64,000 nt of DNA from an uncultured Sanguibacteroides sp. (GCF_900543425.1 NZ_UQRQ01000010.1:62001-126000); one strand, 5' to 3'. Shown: positions 27,317 to 36,675, counted from the stretch's first letter. Notes: generated by a model from the letters alone, not told the origin. Made by a program: numbers and translations.

Positions 27317-28537
27317 TTATCCCTTTCTTCTTATCTTCTCAATCTCCCGTTCCAGCTTTCGAGGTAAATCTTTCATATGCTGATGACAAGCCATTTCCCG
27401 CGAATACATTCGGGCAATACAATAGTTCACATGTTCGCAGGCATTCCGGGCATGTTCGTCTCTCGCCATCCGGTTTACAAAATCAGGCTCGTTCAACAAC
27501 GCTCTCGCCATAGACACAAACTCAAAGCCGGCATCCAGCACCATATCGATCTTTTCCCTGGATACCAATCCGCCGACATACACCAAGGGTAACTTAACCT
27601 CTTTTCTGAATTTTACCGCATCCTCAAAAAAGTAAGCTTCCCGGAAAGGAACCGTCGGAATCATAAACCGGCCGGCCATAGCAACTCCTATCGGCAACCA
27701 GAACTGTTGCATATAATGTGTCAATGTTTTTATCGGCATAGCCCCCCGCATAACATACATGGGAGCACAACTCACAAATCCCCCGCTCAGGACCAGAGCA
27801 TGTACACCGCCCTGTTCCAGTACTTTTGCCACCTCTATACACTCATCAATATCCATTCCACCCTTAAACCCGTCCCTCATGTTCATCTTCACCAATACCG
27901 CCATATCATCCCCGGCTGCTTTCATAACCTCCTCGATAGCCATTCGCGTAAACCGCATCCGGTTTTCCAACGAACCACCAAACTCGTCTTTCCGGTGGTT
28001 GGTATAAGGAGACAAGAATTGACTGAGCAAATACCCGTGTCCGGCATGAACCTCCACCGCATCGAAACCGGCCTCCCGGGCCATATTCACGGCACGGCCA
28101 AAAGCCTTGGCCATCTCGTATATCTCCTCTTTTTTCATTCCCCGCACAAAGGTCGGCGAATAGATATTAAACCCGGTAGAGGCAGATATAGGCGTACACC
28201 CGGCCATTCCCGGCTTGGACATGTTACCGCAATGCCCGATTTGAACGGAAGCAGCAGCTCCCTCTTTATGTATATCATCCGTCAGACGACGTAAATCCGG
28301 AATAATTTCTGGTCTTAACCACAATTGATGCGGAAAAGACAAACCACTCCGCACGATAGCCGCGTAAGCGATCGTGGTCATTCCGATACCTCCCCTGGCC
28401 ACGGAACAATGATAATCGTGTAACATCTGAGAAGGGACATTCCCCGGACACATACCCTCGAATGCCGCCGCTCGAATAGTTCGATTTCGTAACGTCAAAG
28501 GACCTATTACTCCCGGTGTAAACAAATTAGATGACAT
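27317..28537 (-). CDS. Old Yellow Enzyme family reductase, candidate steroid 5-beta-reductase
   Basis: 406 residues, a single FMN-binding TIM barrel without the FAD/NAD domain of the BaiCD-type long form. Signs: FTPGVIGPLTLRNRTI start, VQIGHCGNM, VEVHAGHGYLLSQFLSP (active-site His pair), YTNHRKDEFGGSLENRMRF and VYVGGLVSR, then FVSMARALL (phosphate binding). The C-terminus has CEHVNYCIARMY, where long forms hold a Fe-S cluster, with too few cysteines here for one. It would reduce an enone C=C; its neighbour is the SRD5A homologue, hence the 5-beta-reductase proposal. Confidence 0.88.
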   Translation of the reverse strand: MSSNLFTPGVIGPLTLRNRTIRAAAFEGMCPGNVPSQMLHDYHCSVARGGIGMTTIAYAAIVRSGLSFPHQLWLRPEIIPDLRRLTDDIHKEGAAASVQIGHCGNMSKPGMAGCTPISASTGFNIYSPTFVRGMKKEEIYEMAKAFGRAVNMAREAGFDAVEVHAGHGYLLSQFLSPYTNHRKDEFGGSLENRMRFTRMAIEEVMKAAGDDMAVLVKMNMRDGFKGGMDIDECIEVAKVLEQGGVHALVLSGGFVSCAPMYVMRGAMPIKTLTHYMQQFWLPIGVAMAGRFMIPTVPFREAYFFEDAVKFRKEVKLPLVYVGGLVSREKIDMVLDAGFEFVSMARALLNEPDFVNRMARDEHARNACEHVNYCIARMYSREMACHQHMKDLPRKLEREIEKIRRKG

Positions 28538-28560
28538 AGTACTATTTTTTTATTGCTCTG

Positions 28561-29322
28561 TCAATATATAAACGGAAAAACCCGTTTTAAACGAGATTTC
28601 TCTATTTCATCGCCAAACATATGTTGATAACGCTGGTATATGGAATGTGCCCGCGGAACCAAATTGGCCACGGTCCATATGACAAATACCAATCCGGCCC
28701 ATGACCAGGTTAAAACGGCAAAACCGCTCCACTCCACGATCTCCCCGAAATAATTGGCGGAAGTAACATAACGGAACATTCCTCCGCGAGGTAAATAATG
28801 CCCGCTATCTCCCGGTTTTCGCAAATTTCGGATAATATGATCCGAATGAATATTAATCCCCATCCCCGCAAAAAATAAAATGCTTCCGATGATAAACTGG
28901 GGGGTCGTCAACCAGTCGGCAGTATACATGTCTTCCGGCGACAGGTAAAAAATCCATCCTCCCTGCATACAAGCGTTCAACATATTGAACACGATCCCCA
29001 TAATCATAATTCCTATCGGCATCTTGCTCTTTCCTTTCAACAAAAGCGGAAAAATAAAAGAACGCTGGAAATAATGAAGCTCGAAATAGAGAAAAAACAA
29101 CAAGGGAACAATCTCGAAGCGACGACCGGAAAAATACCAGAAAAGAAACATGGCCACAAAAACAGGTGACTCCATCAAAACCCATCCTATCCTGTTGTCA
29201 ATCGGTCTTCCCCACTTTCCGTCGAAAAAAATTCCGTATCCGGCCTTCACGAAATAGAGAACGATAAAAACAATTACCGCCAATACCGTCATCGAGATTA
29301 AAAAACTATCAAATGCCTCCAT
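28561..29322 (-). CDS. Steroid 5-alpha-reductase (SRD5A) family membrane enzyme
   Basis: 253 residues from ATG 29322; a longer frame to 29403 is ruled out by the promoter box at 29348-29355. About seven membrane segments. Family blocks: LMESP (49-53, as in plant DET2, where human enzymes have LQELP), HYFQRSF (83-89), NIHSDHIIRNLRKPGD (157-172) and ANYFGEIVEW (189-198). These are the NADPH/steroid-binding segments of human SRD5A1/2 and are strikingly well kept. It should reduce the 4,5 double bond of a 3-oxo-4-ene steroid or bile acid to the 5-alpha (allo) form. First gene of the four-gene set; 24 bp to the Old Yellow Enzyme gene. Confidence 0.9.
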   Translation of the reverse strand: MEAFDSFLISMTVLAVIVFIVLYFVKAGYGIFFDGKWGRPIDNRIGWVLMESPVFVAMFLFWYFSGRRFEIVPLLFFLYFELHYFQRSFIFPLLLKGKSKMPIGIMIMGIVFNMLNACMQGGWIFYLSPEDMYTADWLTTPQFIIGSILFFAGMGINIHSDHIIRNLRKPGDSGHYLPRGGMFRYVTSANYFGEIVEWSGFAVLTWSWAGLVFVIWTVANLVPRAHSIYQRYQHMFGDEIEKSRLKRVFPFIY

Positions 29323-29347
29323 ATATTGATTGTTGTCTAAATTTAGG

Positions 29348-29355
29348 CAAACATA
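29348..29355 (-). promoter_or_regulatory. -7 box of the steroid-reductase operon
   Basis: Minus-strand TATGTTTG matches TAnnTTTG, 26 bp before the chosen start at 29322. No clear -33 box, so regulation by an activator is possible. It supports the shorter start of the 5-alpha-reductase. Confidence 0.5.
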
Positions 29356-29497
29356 ACAAAAATTATGCCTGATTACTATAGGAATAGCAAAAAAAAAAGA
29401 CATCCGAACGGCCTATCTCTTTCTCAACCTTCCGGACGTCTCAAGTCCACCGATCTTTTCCGGATCGGTTCCTCCCCTCTATCAGTTCGTTATATTT

Positions 29498-30247
29498 TCA
29501 TTTTTTCGGATTTTGAGGCAGATCATCCTGAAAATGAATACTGGCATGAGAACCGTCGCAAAACGGCTTATTGGAAGAAGCCCCGCAACGGCATAAAGTG
29601 ACCCGGTTACGCAACTCGTATTCAACACCCTCGCTATCATTCATCGGGATACCTCCTTTCACCCATAACGGACCGCTGCAATCCTCTGCCGGATCTTCGA
29701 TTAAACTCAACGCCGGCTTCAAAGGATGTTCGATAAATTTCCCCTTCTCTTTATCCCATGCCTTCAATCTCCCGGCAGGACAATAATTGGCTTCACGGAT
29801 CGTTAGTTCCCGAGCCTCCTCGTCATCCGATTCCCCCACCAAATTCCATACCCTTCCGTAAGCATCACAAAAACGGGCAAAAGCACAATACCTTTCGTTA
29901 TCCGTTAAATCCAATGTAGGTCCTTCAATAACGTCGGCACCCTCCAACAAAGGTATATTATCAGCCGTCAAAGTCGGATCCCAATCCGCCGTCAAATGAG
30001 CTCCATCGCAATAAGGTTTATGTTTCGAAGCCCCGCAACGACATAAAGCCGTCGGCTCGTCCGTCGTCGGATAACTCTCTCCGGCAGCATATTCCCATGA
30101 ACTTCCTTCCTCGTTCGGCATAATGAATTCCTGTTTCAATGGAGGTTGTCCATATACAAAATAAGGACCTTTCCGATCGATAACTATAGAGTATTTACTA
30201 TCGGCCTTGGGGGTCCCCGGTTCTACATTACGTTTTTCTTGTGTCAT
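29498..30247 (-). CDS. CDGSH iron-sulfur domain protein with divergent ferredoxin-like domain
   Basis: 249 residues. Two CDGSH [2Fe-2S] motifs: CRCGASKHKPYCDGAH near 90 and CRCGASSNKPFCDGSH near 222. The middle carries the Fer4_19/DUF1271-like region (YCAFARFCDAYGRVW, REANYCPAGRLKAWD). Likely a cytoplasmic redox or Fe-S handling protein; the partner is unknown. It precedes the steroid-reductase genes by 176 bp, and a separate promoter box lies between, so co-function is unproven. Confidence 0.9.
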   Translation of the reverse strand: MTQEKRNVEPGTPKADSKYSIVIDRKGPYFVYGQPPLKQEFIMPNEEGSSWEYAAGESYPTTDEPTALCRCGASKHKPYCDGAHLTADWDPTLTADNIPLLEGADVIEGPTLDLTDNERYCAFARFCDAYGRVWNLVGESDDEEARELTIREANYCPAGRLKAWDKEKGKFIEHPLKPALSLIEDPAEDCSGPLWVKGGIPMNDSEGVEYELRNRVTLCRCGASSNKPFCDGSHASIHFQDDLPQNPKK

Positions 30248-30308
30248 GACATATAGATTTGATTATGATCTGTATACGATAAAAAACATTATTTTGTTTC
30301 CGGAATCG

Positions 30309-31076
30309 TTACCTTTCTCGGGTAAAAATATAGTGTTGCTCGTCGGAAAGATCCGCGTTAAAAGCAAATCCTTTCCAGGTGAAGGATTTTAAATCCTCCG
30401 GATCCTCGATCTGATCCCGCACGATATAACCCGTCATCATCCCCCGGGCCATCTTGGCATAAGTACGAACGGTTTCCCATTTCCCGTTTCTGAACTCCTG
30501 AAATTCAGGAGTAACCACTCTTACCTCCTCGTTGATTCGGTCCATCCGTAAAGCTCCCAGAATATCCAGACTGGCCAAATTCACGAGAATACCGCCGGCC
30601 TTAAGAACATCTTCGATCAAAAGCCGGGTTAATTTAGGTTGCCAATAGTCGTATAAATTCTTCCCTTCTACCTTGTCCAATTTCAAAGTATAAGCGATAC
30701 GATAGGCCTGAATCAAATCCAAAGGACGCACCAAGCCGTACAAAGTCGAAACGATACGTACGTGATCCTGCACGTAATTGAAATCGGCTTCGGTAAAAGA
30801 GGATGTGTCCATAGCCTTAAAAACCGTTCCGTCATAAGCAATAATAGCCTGCTTACGAGGACTCGACAAGGATCCGAACCGTTGATACCGTTGATAGCTC
30901 TCTTCTGCCAACTTATCGCTTATCTTAAGCAAACGAGCCAACTCGGACACGGAATACTTTCGCATCCGGTCCGCAAGGAATTCGGCTTCGGCAGCGTATA
31001 ACGGCGTCGTATGAGGTATATCTTGTTCGACCAATGACATGTTCATGGTCTTGGCAGGAGATAACAGTACCAACAT
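30309..31076 (-). CDS. yaaA: Peroxide stress protein YaaA (UPF0246)
   Basis: 255 residues, the normal length. Family blocks: MLVLLSPAKTMN at the start, FGSLSSPRKQAIIAYDGTVF near 70, RIVSTLYGLVRPLDLIQAYR near 110 and FKAMDTSSF. In E. coli YaaA limits free iron and Fenton damage under H2O2 stress. Starts one base after the stop of the heavy-metal domain gene, so it is in the copper operon. Confidence 0.94.
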   Translation of the reverse strand: MLVLLSPAKTMNMSLVEQDIPHTTPLYAAEAEFLADRMRKYSVSELARLLKISDKLAEESYQRYQRFGSLSSPRKQAIIAYDGTVFKAMDTSSFTEADFNYVQDHVRIVSTLYGLVRPLDLIQAYRIAYTLKLDKVEGKNLYDYWQPKLTRLLIEDVLKAGGILVNLASLDILGALRMDRINEEVRVVTPEFQEFRNGKWETVRTYAKMARGMMTGYIVRDQIEDPEDLKSFTWKGFAFNADLSDEQHYIFTRER

Positions 31077-31077
31077 C

Positions 31078-31293
31078 CTACCTCAGCTCCTCAATCTTAT
31101 ACCCGACACCGGAAACAGCTTTTATCACGGAATCCGTATCCCCGGTTTTCAACGTTACCGTCAATACCCGTTCCGGAGAATTTAAATCAACAGACCATTC
31201 GGTCACATCTTTCAAACTATTCAACAAAGGGGTAACCTTAGCTACACACCCTCCGCATTTTAATGTCGTTTTAAATCTAAATTTTTTTTCCAT
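31078..31293 (-). CDS. Small heavy-metal-associated protein, CopZ-like
   Basis: 71 residues, one HMA ferredoxin-like domain: KTTLKCGGCVAKVTPLLNSL carries the metal-binding CxxC (here CGGC), then VTEWSVDLNSPERVLTV. Probably hands Cu(I) to the ATPase encoded 24 bp upstream. Confidence 0.88.
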   Translation of the reverse strand: MEKKFRFKTTLKCGGCVAKVTPLLNSLKDVTEWSVDLNSPERVLTVTLKTGDTDSVIKAVSGVGYKIEELR

Positions 31294-31317
31294 ACCTTTT
31301 CATTTAAATTTTTCTCG

Positions 31318-33546
31318 TTACAAACCTTTAAATCTGATACGTAAACTATTCGTTACGACCGAAACCGAACTGAATGCCATAGCCGCAGCAGCAATCATCG
31401 GATTCAAAAGGAAACCGGTAAAAGGATACAATACTCCCGCGGCCAAAGGTATTCCGATCACGTTATATATAAAAGCCCAGAACAGGTTCTGCCGGATCGT
31501 CCTTACCGTCTGCCTGGACAGATTTATTGCCTTGGGAAGGATATTCAAATCGGAAGTGATCAATGTCACCTTAGCCACATCCATAGCGATATCCGATCCT
31601 TTTCCCATTGCAATGCTTACGTCCGCCTGTGCCAACGCCTGCGAATCGTTTATGCCGTCCCCGACCATAGCCACGATTTTTCCCTCCTGTTGCAATTCCC
31701 GGACAAAATCAGCCTTATCCGAGGGCATTACTTCCGATTTAAAATGACGTACACCCAGAACATCCGCCACCCGCCGGGCCGTTCGCGTATTGTCTCCAGT
31801 CAGCATATAAACTTCCACTCCCATTTCTTGCAGTGCCTTTATTGCCTGTCCGGAAGTGGACTTGATCTTATCGGCAATAGCAATAACGACAAGAACCGCT
31901 TCCCGCCCGGCAAAGAATACAACCGTTTTCCCTTCTTCTTCCCAACCGGATGCCAAAGCTTCCTCCTCTTCTGTCAATGCAATATGCATATCTGCCAACA
32001 GCCTGCGATTACCAACGCCATAAGCCTCCCCTCCTACATAGGCTATAACCCCTTTCCCCACACTTGTTTCGAAATCTTTTATCTCGACATCCGTAACAGG
32101 ACTTTCCTTCAACGCCTCCACGACAGCATCCGCCAAAGGATGTTCCGAACGACGCTCGATAGCGGATAAAACACTTCGGTATTCCTCCCGTTTATCCACC
32201 CCTCTCCAACTCATATCGGTGACAACCGGTTGTCCTTCCGTAATCGTTCCCGTCTTGTCCAATACGATCGCATTTACCTGATGCATCATCTCCAACCCCT
32301 CCGCATCTTTAATCAAAATATTATTCTCGGCTCCCTTACCTATTCCGACCATGATAGCGGTCGGCGTCGCCAAACCCAAAGCACAGGGACAAGCAATTAC
32401 CAATACCGTAATAGAGGTCAACAAGGCATGTGTAAACGCCTCTTCTCCCCCCGCAAGCATCCAAACAATAAAAGTCAATACGGCAATTCCCATAACTACC
32501 GGAACAAATATACCGGCAATCTTATCCACCAATTTCTGTACCGGAGCCTTACTTCCCTGTGCCTCCTGTACCATTTTGATGATATGAGCCAATATCGTCT
32601 CGTTTCCGACCTTTTCGGCCCGGAATCTGAAACTTCCTTTTTGGTTAATGGTTCCCGCGTAAACAATACCCCCGGTCGTCTTCTCCACCGGAATGGGTTC
32701 TCCCGTGATCATACTCTCGTCCACGAACGAAACGCCTTCCGTAACGGTTCCGTCCACCGGAATCTTATCTCCCGGCTTAACAACCAATACATCTCCGACC
32801 AAAACTTCTTTAATGGGGATTTCCACCTCCCGGCCATCCTCTCCGATCTTCATCACGGTTTTCGGTTGCAACCCCATCAATTTCTTAATAGCGGTAGAAG
32901 TGCTGAATTTAGCCCTTGCTTCCAATAGCCGTCCCAATAAAATCAAGGCAATAATAACGGCAGCAGCCTCATAATAAACATGTGCCTCTAATCCCCGATC
33001 GGTCCAGTATTCAGGCCAAATCGTATTAAACAGACTGAAAAGAAAAGCGACTCCCGTACTTACGGCCACCAACGTATCCATATTGGCTCGACCGTGCCTG
33101 AACTGTTTATAAGCATGTATAAAAAAATCACGGCCGAAAAAGAGCATCACGGGAAGAGTGAAGGCAAACATGATCCAATTACCGTAAGGCATATGCATAA
33201 AAAACATTCCGATCACAAAAACGGGAATGGCAAGCAAAATCGCCCCCGTAGTCTTTCGCTTTAACGAAAGATACTCTTCCTCCTGCAAACGTCCGGCCTC
33301 TTCCGGATCGTCCTGTTTTTCTATCACCAGTTCATAGCCGGCAGCCTCTACGGCTTTCTGCAGCTCCTCCGGCGTAACCGTCCGCGGATCGAAATCAACG
33401 AAAACGGTCGAATTGGATATATTAACTCTTGCTTCCTGAACTCCCTTTTGAGCACTTAAAGTCGACTCCACACTCACGGCACATGAAGCACAACTCATTC
33501 CTAATACCTGATAGGTTTCCCTTATATGACCTGTATGATCTGACAT
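31318..33546 (-). CDS. copA: Copper-translocating P1B-type ATPase
   Basis: 742 residues. N-terminal HMA domain with GMSCASC (Cys19, Cys22), eight membrane segments, TGE actuator loop (MITGEPIP), CPC in the transport site (VIACPCALGLATP), phosphorylation motif DKTGTITEG, SEHPLA nucleotide-binding motif (RRSEHPLADAVVEAL) and GDGINDSQAL hinge. Exports Cu(I) from the cytoplasm. Forms an operon with the small CGGC protein and yaaA. Confidence 0.96.
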   Translation of the reverse strand: MSDHTGHIRETYQVLGMSCASCAVSVESTLSAQKGVQEARVNISNSTVFVDFDPRTVTPEELQKAVEAAGYELVIEKQDDPEEAGRLQEEEYLSLKRKTTGAILLAIPVFVIGMFFMHMPYGNWIMFAFTLPVMLFFGRDFFIHAYKQFRHGRANMDTLVAVSTGVAFLFSLFNTIWPEYWTDRGLEAHVYYEAAAVIIALILLGRLLEARAKFSTSTAIKKLMGLQPKTVMKIGEDGREVEIPIKEVLVGDVLVVKPGDKIPVDGTVTEGVSFVDESMITGEPIPVEKTTGGIVYAGTINQKGSFRFRAEKVGNETILAHIIKMVQEAQGSKAPVQKLVDKIAGIFVPVVMGIAVLTFIVWMLAGGEEAFTHALLTSITVLVIACPCALGLATPTAIMVGIGKGAENNILIKDAEGLEMMHQVNAIVLDKTGTITEGQPVVTDMSWRGVDKREEYRSVLSAIERRSEHPLADAVVEALKESPVTDVEIKDFETSVGKGVIAYVGGEAYGVGNRRLLADMHIALTEEEEALASGWEEEGKTVVFFAGREAVLVVIAIADKIKSTSGQAIKALQEMGVEVYMLTGDNTRTARRVADVLGVRHFKSEVMPSDKADFVRELQQEGKIVAMVGDGINDSQALAQADVSIAMGKGSDIAMDVAKVTLITSDLNILPKAINLSRQTVRTIRQNLFWAFIYNVIGIPLAAGVLYPFTGFLLNPMIAAAAMAFSSVSVVTNSLRIRFKGL

Positions 33547-33605
33547 ATCGATTTTCCTTGATTCTACTATACGTTATTACATGGGTTTGGTTTCACCCCT
33601 ACCAC

Positions 33606-33917
33606 CTACTTCCAGAACAGACACAACCAAATGCAAGGAGGTTTTTCTCCCGTTTTCTCTACCCGGTGTTTACAATGTTTCGGCAAAAATAAATAGTCCC
33701 CTTGCTTTAGTTCCTTCCATTCTCCCTCCACATTTAACACGGCCTCTCCTTGTACGATCATCACCCACTCGTCTTCCTCCTGGTCATACCAAAAACCCTC
33801 GGGAGATACCTGTCCCGTGGAAACAATTCGTTCTACGCGAACATTTTCCTTACGCAACAAAACGGTCACCAGCTCCTTGCTTCCCGCCTGTCCGATCGCC
33901 TCGTAAATTGATTTCAT
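33606..33917 (-). CDS. Small cupin-domain protein
   Basis: About 103 residues from MKSIYEAIG; ATGs at 33935 and 33947 are also in frame. Single cupin barrel: GFWYDQEEDEWVMIVQGEAVL (motif 1, with E/D in place of the metal-binding HxH) and GDYLFLPKHCKHRVEKT (motif 2 with His). Metal binding is possible, the substrate unknown. 59 bp upstream of copA. Confidence 0.85.
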   Translation of the reverse strand: MKSIYEAIGQAGSKELVTVLLRKENVRVERIVSTGQVSPEGFWYDQEEDEWVMIVQGEAVLNVEGEWKELKQGDYLFLPKHCKHRVEKTGEKPPCIWLCLFWK

Positions 33918-34078
33918 TCCTCTTTTTTCTTTCATACAAGTATACAACTTTCTGCATTTAAAAAAAAGAGCATTTTATTAAAAAATACAGCACTTTTTCA
34001 CGTTTTTATTCCGCCGTTATCTATGATACCTGCCGAAAAAATCCGGATAAATCAGTACAACAACACAGAACAGCGGAA

Positions 34079-35749
34079 TTACAAGAAAAGCATTAAGATA
34101 ACCTGGGCCATAATCACCCGGACAAACATAGTCAACGGGTATACGGTAGCATATGCAACAGATGGAGTGTCCCCATCTACCGTTGAGTTTATATAATTCA
34201 GGGCCATCGGGTTGGACATACTGCCGCATAACATACCGGCAACCGAACCGAAGTCCACCTTTATCACGCTTACGGATAAGATAGCTACCAACACCACGGG
34301 AACAAAAGTGATCGCGAATCCCAAACCTACCCACAACAAACCTTCCGGTCTGAAAACAGTATCGAAAAAATGAACACCCGCATCCAGCCCGAGACAAGCC
34401 AAATACATCGACAACCCCAAGCCCCTCAACATCAGATTGGCACTAATGGTCGTGTAAGTAATCATATGAATCCGAGGCCCGAAAGCCCCTACAAGAATCC
34501 CGACAACAATCGGCCCTCCGGCCAATCCTAATTTTACCGGAAAGCTGATCCCCGGAATAGCTAAGGGTATGGAACCCAAAAGCAAACCGACAACCATCCC
34601 GACAAAAACCGATACCAGATTCGGTTCGTCCAAGTCTTTCACGGCATTTCCAAGTACCTTCTCCACGTTAGCAATGGCAGCAGCTTCCCCCACCACGGTC
34701 AATCGATCTCCTAACTGAAGCGTCAAATCGGGTGTCGGTAACAGGGTTATACCCGACCGGTAAATACGGGTAATATTGATACCATACTGGTTTCTCAAAC
34801 GTAACGCCCCTAATTTCTTCCCGTTGATCTCCGAACTGGTCACTACAATCCGATGAGACTCCAATTGACTATCGATGGCATCCCAATCGATATCTTCTTT
34901 ATTCCAATCCTGACTATCTAATTCACCGATAACAACCTCCAAAGATTTCACCTCACTCTCGGTCGTAATCACTAAAATACGGTCTCCATCCTCCACGATC
35001 GTATCGGAAGCCGGAATAATTACTTTCCCATCCCTCCAAAGCCTTGATATAACGAATCTTTTGGATAATAATTTGGCCATATCCTTTATCGATTTATTAA
35101 AGATTCCCGGATTACTCACCCGAAACCCGACAATAATGGTCTTTTTGGTTTTATCTTCGTTTCCCCGCTTAAAGAATATACGAGAGGCAAACAGTTTCCG
35201 AATCATAATCAAGGCAATAATCACGCCGACAACACCCAAGGGATAAGTCACCGCACAACTCAAAGCCAGATCCGAAGACAAATAGGCCGGATCATTGATC
35301 TGCTTTAACGTCTGCTGAGCCGCCCCCAATGCAGGCGTATTGGTCACAGCCCCGCTTAATATTCCAACCATATCCGGTAAAGAGACTCCCGTTGTCCAAT
35401 GAAATAGCAACGTCATAGCCACTCCTAAAATAACCACAATCATAGCCAACAGGTTCAACCGTATTCCGGCCTTGCCCAAGGAAGCGAAAAAACCCGGGCC
35501 GACCTGCAATCCCAAAGCATACACGAAGAGGATCAACCCGAAACTCTCCGCGTAATTCAACATCTGCGGATCGATCGTTAATCCCAAATGCCCCGCCATG
35601 ATTCCGGCAAAAAACACAAACGTCACGCCCAACGACACACCCCAAAGCGTAATTTTACCCAAAACCAATCCTATTGCCGAAACTAACGAAACGACAATAA
35701 CAGCCTGTATGACAGAATGTTCTACTAATATCTCATTTAACCATTCCAT
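34079..35749 (-). CDS. AspT/YidE-type transporter with two TrkA-C domains
   Basis: 556 residues. Five or six membrane segments (about 15-180), two RCK_C/TrkA-C domains (about 200-290 and 295-370), then five more membrane segments. Repeated motif LSGAVTNTPALGAAQQTL (N half) and LCGSMSNPMALNYINS (C half) is the AspT family signature. AspT exchanges aspartate for alanine; here an amino-acid or dicarboxylate exchange is inferred. The gene is alone on its strand. Confidence 0.88.
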   Translation of the reverse strand: MEWLNEILVEHSVIQAVIVVSLVSAIGLVLGKITLWGVSLGVTFVFFAGIMAGHLGLTIDPQMLNYAESFGLILFVYALGLQVGPGFFASLGKAGIRLNLLAMIVVILGVAMTLLFHWTTGVSLPDMVGILSGAVTNTPALGAAQQTLKQINDPAYLSSDLALSCAVTYPLGVVGVIIALIMIRKLFASRIFFKRGNEDKTKKTIIVGFRVSNPGIFNKSIKDMAKLLSKRFVISRLWRDGKVIIPASDTIVEDGDRILVITTESEVKSLEVVIGELDSQDWNKEDIDWDAIDSQLESHRIVVTSSEINGKKLGALRLRNQYGINITRIYRSGITLLPTPDLTLQLGDRLTVVGEAAAIANVEKVLGNAVKDLDEPNLVSVFVGMVVGLLLGSIPLAIPGISFPVKLGLAGGPIVVGILVGAFGPRIHMITYTTISANLMLRGLGLSMYLACLGLDAGVHFFDTVFRPEGLLWVGLGFAITFVPVVLVAILSVSVIKVDFGSVAGMLCGSMSNPMALNYINSTVDGDTPSVAYATVYPLTMFVRVIMAQVILMLFL

Positions 35750-35859
35750 ACTTTATTCCTATCCGAAAAATCCCGCAAAGAAAATAATAAAAAATAAAAC
35801 TTCATCCTCCTTTTACGAAAAACTCTCCTAAAGATACATCTTAATTGTAGATTAAAAGA

Positions 35860-36088
35860 ATGAAGAGATGAAAAGACTAAAGGATTTAGGGATTAGGTGA
35901 TTCTGTGATTGAAAGATTTACGATTTCGGATTTTAGATTTATGATTTAAAGAAGCAAGGGATTTGGGGATTAAAGGATTCAGGGATTGAGTGATTGGGGA
36001 TTAAAGAGATTTACGATTTCGGATTTTAGATTGACGATTTAAAGAAGCAAGGGATTCGGGGATTAAAGGATTCAGTGATTGGGGATTA
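35860..36088 (+). repeat. Tandem phrase repeats left of element copy B
   Basis: Repeated phrases GGGATTAGGTGATTCTGTG, GATTTACGATTTCGGATTTT and AAAGAAGCAAGGGATT recur several times in direct orientation, the same phrases as at 18418-18530. No frame of interest. Confidence 0.75.
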
Positions 36089-36284
36089 AGGGGGAAGGGC
36101 TAAAAACGAAGGGGCATCAATAGTGAACGGCGAGCGTCGTGTTCGGTTTGAGAAACGGCCAACCGACGGATTGTTTGAGCGAAGCGAGTCCCGGAGGATA
36201 GTGAACGCAAACCGGCTACACGACCGACGGAAACGTCCAGCCCCGAAGGGTTTAGCCCTCTCTATTGCAAATGAAAAGATGAAG
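36089..36284 (+). repeat. Structured inverted-repeat element, copy B
   Basis: Second copy of the 170-bp element, with the same AGGGCTAAA/TTTAGCCCT ends (near 36096 and 36249). Here the inner arm CGGTTTG pairs with CAAACCG as an extension of the GTCGTGT/ACACGAC stem; copy A keeps only the outer arm. Bracketed by phrase repeats on both sides and 230 bp from a CRISPR array. Confidence 0.75.
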
Positions 36285-36465
36285 GTGGAAGATTTATGAT
36301 TTCGGATTTTAGATTGACGATTTAAAGAATCAAGGGATTTAGGGATTAGGTGATTCTGTGATTGGGGATTAAAGAGATTTACGATTTCAGATTTTAGATT
36401 TATGATTTAAAGAAGCAAGAGATTCGGGGATTAAAGGATTCAGTGATTGAGTGATTGGGGGATAG
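36285..36465 (+). repeat. Tandem phrase repeats right of element copy B
   Basis: Contains two more ATTTCGGATTTTAGATT-type cores (one with a single change) and AAAGAAGCAAGAGATTCGGG. The block ends about 50 bp before the first CRISPR repeat. Next to it CCTAAA...TTTAGG (36480-36495) forms a small inverted repeat. Confidence 0.7.
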
Positions 36466-36513
36466 TCTTGTTGTCTTGTCCTAAAAAAGTTTAGGAGTTA
36501 ATTCTGATTTATA

Positions 36514-36675
36514 TCTTTAAATCTTCTGTAGTGCTATTAAAGTATTTACTAAGTATGAGCAGAACTATACAGCAAATATAATTTCAAGTCTTCCGTAGTG
36601 CTATTAAAGTTCTTACAATCTAAATAGGTCAAAAACTGTAAGTATATTTCAAGTCTTCCGTAGTGCTATTAAAGT
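36514..36675 (-). CRISPR. Short CRISPR array, 3 repeats and 2 spacers
   Basis: Repeats of 30 bp at 36514-36543 (degenerate), 36581-36610 and 36646-36675 (identical), spacers of 37 and 35 bp. The repeat begins ATTTCAAGTCTTCCG and ends TGCTATTAAAGT on the plus strand. Transcription is probably on the minus strand, because a leader shared with the long array lies at the right and the degenerate repeat is at the far left. In that sense the repeat ends GACTTGAAAT, like type I/III repeats. No cas gene is in the window. Confidence 0.85.

Noticed and set aside
29323..29403. 27-codon N-terminal extension of the 5-alpha-reductase
   Set aside because: The -7 box at 29348-29355 lies inside it and family members start near MEAF.
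31034..31747. 237-codon plus-strand frame across yaaA/copA
   Set aside because: Antisense to two well-supported genes; no domain.
34017..34397. 126-codon minus-strand frame at the end of the AspT-type transporter
   Set aside because: Overlaps the transporter in another frame; composition (CGC-, GR-rich) typical of a shadow.
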